Positions 31,758 to 33,288 of a stretch of 33,288 nucleotides of DNA are shown here, piece by piece. Where the stretch lies: positions 1 to 33,288 of the forward strand of contig JAFYNJ010000020.1 of the NCBI GenBank assembly GCA_017549805.1, in the 5' to 3' direction. A model generated the notes under the pieces. That model saw only the letters and a list, made by a program, of their open reading frames with translations. It did no database searches and was not told where the DNA came from. Source of the DNA: Bacteroidales bacterium (lineage in GTDB: Bacteria; Bacteroidota; Bacteroidia; Bacteroidales; F082). Numbering within the stretch: position 1 is the stretch's first letter; the number at the start of each line of letters is the position of its first letter. The position numbers and the translations under genes are program-made.

Positions 31758-32585
31758 ATGAAACAATACCTCGACCTGCTCCAGCACATCCTCGACCACG
31801 GTGTACAAAAGGGCGACCGCACGGGCACGGGCACTATCAGCGTGTTCGGCTACCAGATGCGGTTCGACCTCTCCGAAGGATTTCCTTTGGTGACCACCAA
31901 GAAGGTCCATCTGAAGTCCATCATCTACGAGCTATTATGGTTGTTGCGTGGTGACACCAACATCCAGTATTTGCAGGACCACAAGGTCAGCATCTGGGAT
32001 GAGTGGGCCGACGCTAACGGCGACTTGGGTCCTGTGTACGGCGCCCAATGGCGCAACTGGAATGGCGAGGGCATCGACCAGATTGCCGAGGTGGTGAAAA
32101 GCATCAAGGAGAACCCTAACAGCCGCCGCCACATCGTGACGGCGTGGAATCCCAGCGTTTTGCCGGATGAACATGAGAAAGACTTTGCCGCTAATGTCGC
32201 TGCCGGAAAAGCCGCTTTACCTCCGTGCCATGCGTTTTTCCAATTCTATGTGGCCAACGGCAAGCTCTCCTGCCAGCTTTACCAACGCAGCGCCGACGTG
32301 TTCCTGGGTGTGCCGTTCAACATCGCCTCCTACGCCCTTCTTACCATGATGATGGCACAGGTGTGCGGCTTGCAGCCTGGCGAATTCGTCCACACCTTCG
32401 GCGACGTGCACATCTACAATAACCTCATCGAACAAGTGAAGCTGCAACTTTCGAGAACACCCCGCCCGTTGCCAACGATGAGAATCAATCCAGAAGTAAA
32501 AGATATTTTTGAGTTTAAATACGAAGACTTCAAACTGGAAAACTACGATCCATGGCCGCCGATTAAAGGAGAAGTATCGGTTTAG
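31758..32585 (+). CDS. thyA: Thymidylate synthase
   Basis: This 275-residue ThyA methylates dUMP to dTMP using methylene-tetrahydrofolate, yielding dihydrofolate. The catalytic Cys157 lies in [10 protein letters not shown]. Other landmarks are DRTGTGT (residues 20-26), [25 protein letters not shown] and [19 protein letters not shown]. Compared with E. coli ThyA (264), an 11-residue insertion sits just before the catalytic Cys (around 137-152, [16 protein letters not shown]). It is followed by folA after a 71-bp gap holding the longest AAGATAA array. FolA regenerates the tetrahydrofolate that ThyA consumes, so the pair is functional. No separate promoter is seen. Confidence 0.97.
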   Translation: MKQYLDLLQHILDHGVQKGDRTGTGTISVFGYQMRFDLSEGFPLVTTKKVHLKSIIYELLWLLRGDTNIQYLQDHKVSIWDEWADANGDLGPVYGAQWRNWNGEGIDQIAEVVKSIKENPNSRRHIVTAWNPSVLPDEHEKDFAANVAAGKAALPPCHAFFQFYVANGKLSCQLYQRSADVFLGVPFNIASYALLTMMMAQVCGLQPGEFVHTFGDVHIYNNLIEQVKLQLSRTPRPLPTMRINPEVKDIFEFKYEDFKLENYDPWPPIKGEVSV

Positions 32586-32652
32586 ATAAGAGATAAAAGA
32601 TAAAAGATAAAAGTTAAAAGATAAAAGTTAAAAGATAAAAGTTAAAAATAAT
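32583..32652 (+). repeat. Heptamer array, AAGATAA/AAGTTAA family, ten units
   Basis: Ten 7-bp units run from the thyA stop codon (TAG, 32583-32585, in the first unit) to the folA ATG region. The second half alternates AAGATAA with AAGTTAA, a higher-order 14-bp period. It is the same family as at 6654, with opposite orientation relative to transcription. Confidence 0.88.
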
Positions 32653-32656
32653 AGTT

Positions 32657-33148
32657 ATGATATTATCGATAATAGTAGCGATGGCCAAAAACCGCGCCAT
32701 CGGCATCAACAACCAACTTATCTGGCACAACAGCAACGACCTCAAGCACTTCAAGGAAGTAACCCTGGGGCACTGCGTCATCATGGGACACAACACTTGG
32801 CTCTCCCTGCCGGGACAGAAAGCGTTGCCCAACCGTCGCAACATCATCATCTCCGACCGGCTGGACAAGGCACCGGAGAATTTCGAACTCGCCCTCTCCA
32901 TCCCTGAAGCCCTCGAAATGGTTCAGGACGAAGAGGAGGTCTTCATCATGGGCGGCGGCAGCATCTACGAACAGTTCCTGCCCAAGGCCGACAAACTTTA
33001 TCTCACCCGTCTCGACAAGGAGTTCGAGGCCGACACCTATTTCCCCTACATCAACTTCGAGAACTGGAACCTGATCGACTTGGAAGTCATCGACGACGAC
33101 CCGCAGGTGGATTATTCTTACCGGTTTGAGGTATGGGAGAGGAAGTGA
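32657..33148 (+). CDS. folA: Dihydrofolate reductase
   Basis: This 163-residue DHFR reduces dihydrofolate to tetrahydrofolate with NADPH. Landmarks in order are MILSIIVAMAKNRAIGINN (cofactor and Met20-loop region), WHNSNDLKHFK with the active-site Asp, VIMGHNTWLSLPGQKALPNR for NADPH binding, and VFIMGGGSIYEQFLPKADKLYLTRLD near the C terminus. Length is close to E. coli FolA (159). It follows thyA after a heptamer array and is probably cotranscribed. No terminator was found in the 140 bases to the window edge. Confidence 0.96.
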   Translation: MILSIIVAMAKNRAIGINNQLIWHNSNDLKHFKEVTLGHCVIMGHNTWLSLPGQKALPNRRNIIISDRLDKAPENFELALSIPEALEMVQDEEEVFIMGGGSIYEQFLPKADKLYLTRLDKEFEADTYFPYINFENWNLIDLEVIDDDPQVDYSYRFEVWERK

Positions 33149-33188
33149 GTTTAGAGTACCGAACCGGCGAACACCGGAAAGAATAGAA

Positions 33189-33288
33189 AATAACAGAAAG
33201 TACAGCAGTATATGAAAAAAGGAAGTATCTTTATGGAGCTAAGCAAGTAGGCCGTTCACAACTTGGATTCGCAGTCCAATTTAGAGTA
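33189..33288 (+). CDS. Possible Tn3-like transposase N-terminal fragment (DUF4158-like), partial
   Basis: A frame open from just after a TAG (33186-33188) runs off the window. It reads ...YLYGAKQVGRSQLGFAVQFRV, which resembles the LGFAVQ region of the DUF4158 domain at the N terminus of Tn3-family transposases. No ATG lies in this frame, so it is either a truncated fragment or starts at an unusual codon. No terminal inverted repeat was recognised before it. The match is short and the call is tentative. Confidence 0.28.

Noticed and set aside
358-32652. CRISPR array
   Set aside because: The short repeats have no spacers, units are 7-8 bp and degenerate, and no cas gene is present.

Overview
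The window reads as chromosomal DNA of a Bacteroidota bacterium, most likely order Bacteroidales. The evidence is the promoter grammar: TAnnTTTG -7 boxes, several with a TTG or TTTG element 19-22 bp upstream, before many genes. Shine-Dalgarno sites are not evident. The content also fits: a PG0541-type protein beside an RND efflux operon, lipoprotein mutarotase and nucleotidase, a K+-dependent membrane pyrophosphatase and the gene pair DUF47-Pit. No complete mobile element, CRISPR array, tRNA or prophage was seen. Genus cannot be decided from what is visible.

Layout. At the left edge is the 5' tip of a 16S rRNA gene running leftward out of the window, with its leader, boxA-like site and promoter (1-250). 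Next come leftward genes: a YegP-type protein (387-722) and a tripartite RND efflux operon, tolC-like, adaptor, pump and PII-like partner (814-6649), then ABC-F ATPase and mutarotase (6772-9644) and a 5'-nucleotidase lipoprotein (9693-11129). A hybrid histidine kinase (11192-13567, rightward) converges on an NtrC-type regulator (13570-14898, leftward). A coiled-coil lipoprotein (15007-15894) diverges from an agmatinase-like ureohydrolase (16109-17131). A 463-bp gap (17132-17594) holds leftward terminator hairpins and either a gene remnant or a structured RNA.

The right half holds a phosphate-uptake block, NptA-type Na/Pi symporter then DUF47-Pit-DUF47-pncB (17595-22965). It is followed by a leftward set topB, KefB-type antiporter and membrane pyrophosphatase (22993-29645). 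Last is a rightward run of bifunctional nuclease, nucleoside symporter, thyA and folA (29831-33148). The last two make dTMP and recycle its folate cofactor, and the symporter supplies nucleosides. The final ~100 bp may be the start of a Tn3-like transposase fragment.

The most unusual feature is not a gene. Eleven intergenic gaps are filled by short degenerate tandem arrays with a unit of exactly 7 bp (8 bp in one). They use several unrelated unit sequences (TTTAGAG, TGACTTC, AAAGATA, GAAAACT, ATTCTAA, CTCTCAC, CAGTTGAT). They start at or inside the stop codon of a flanking gene, in some cases reach the next start codon, and in single cases form a 5' UTR or a terminator hairpin.
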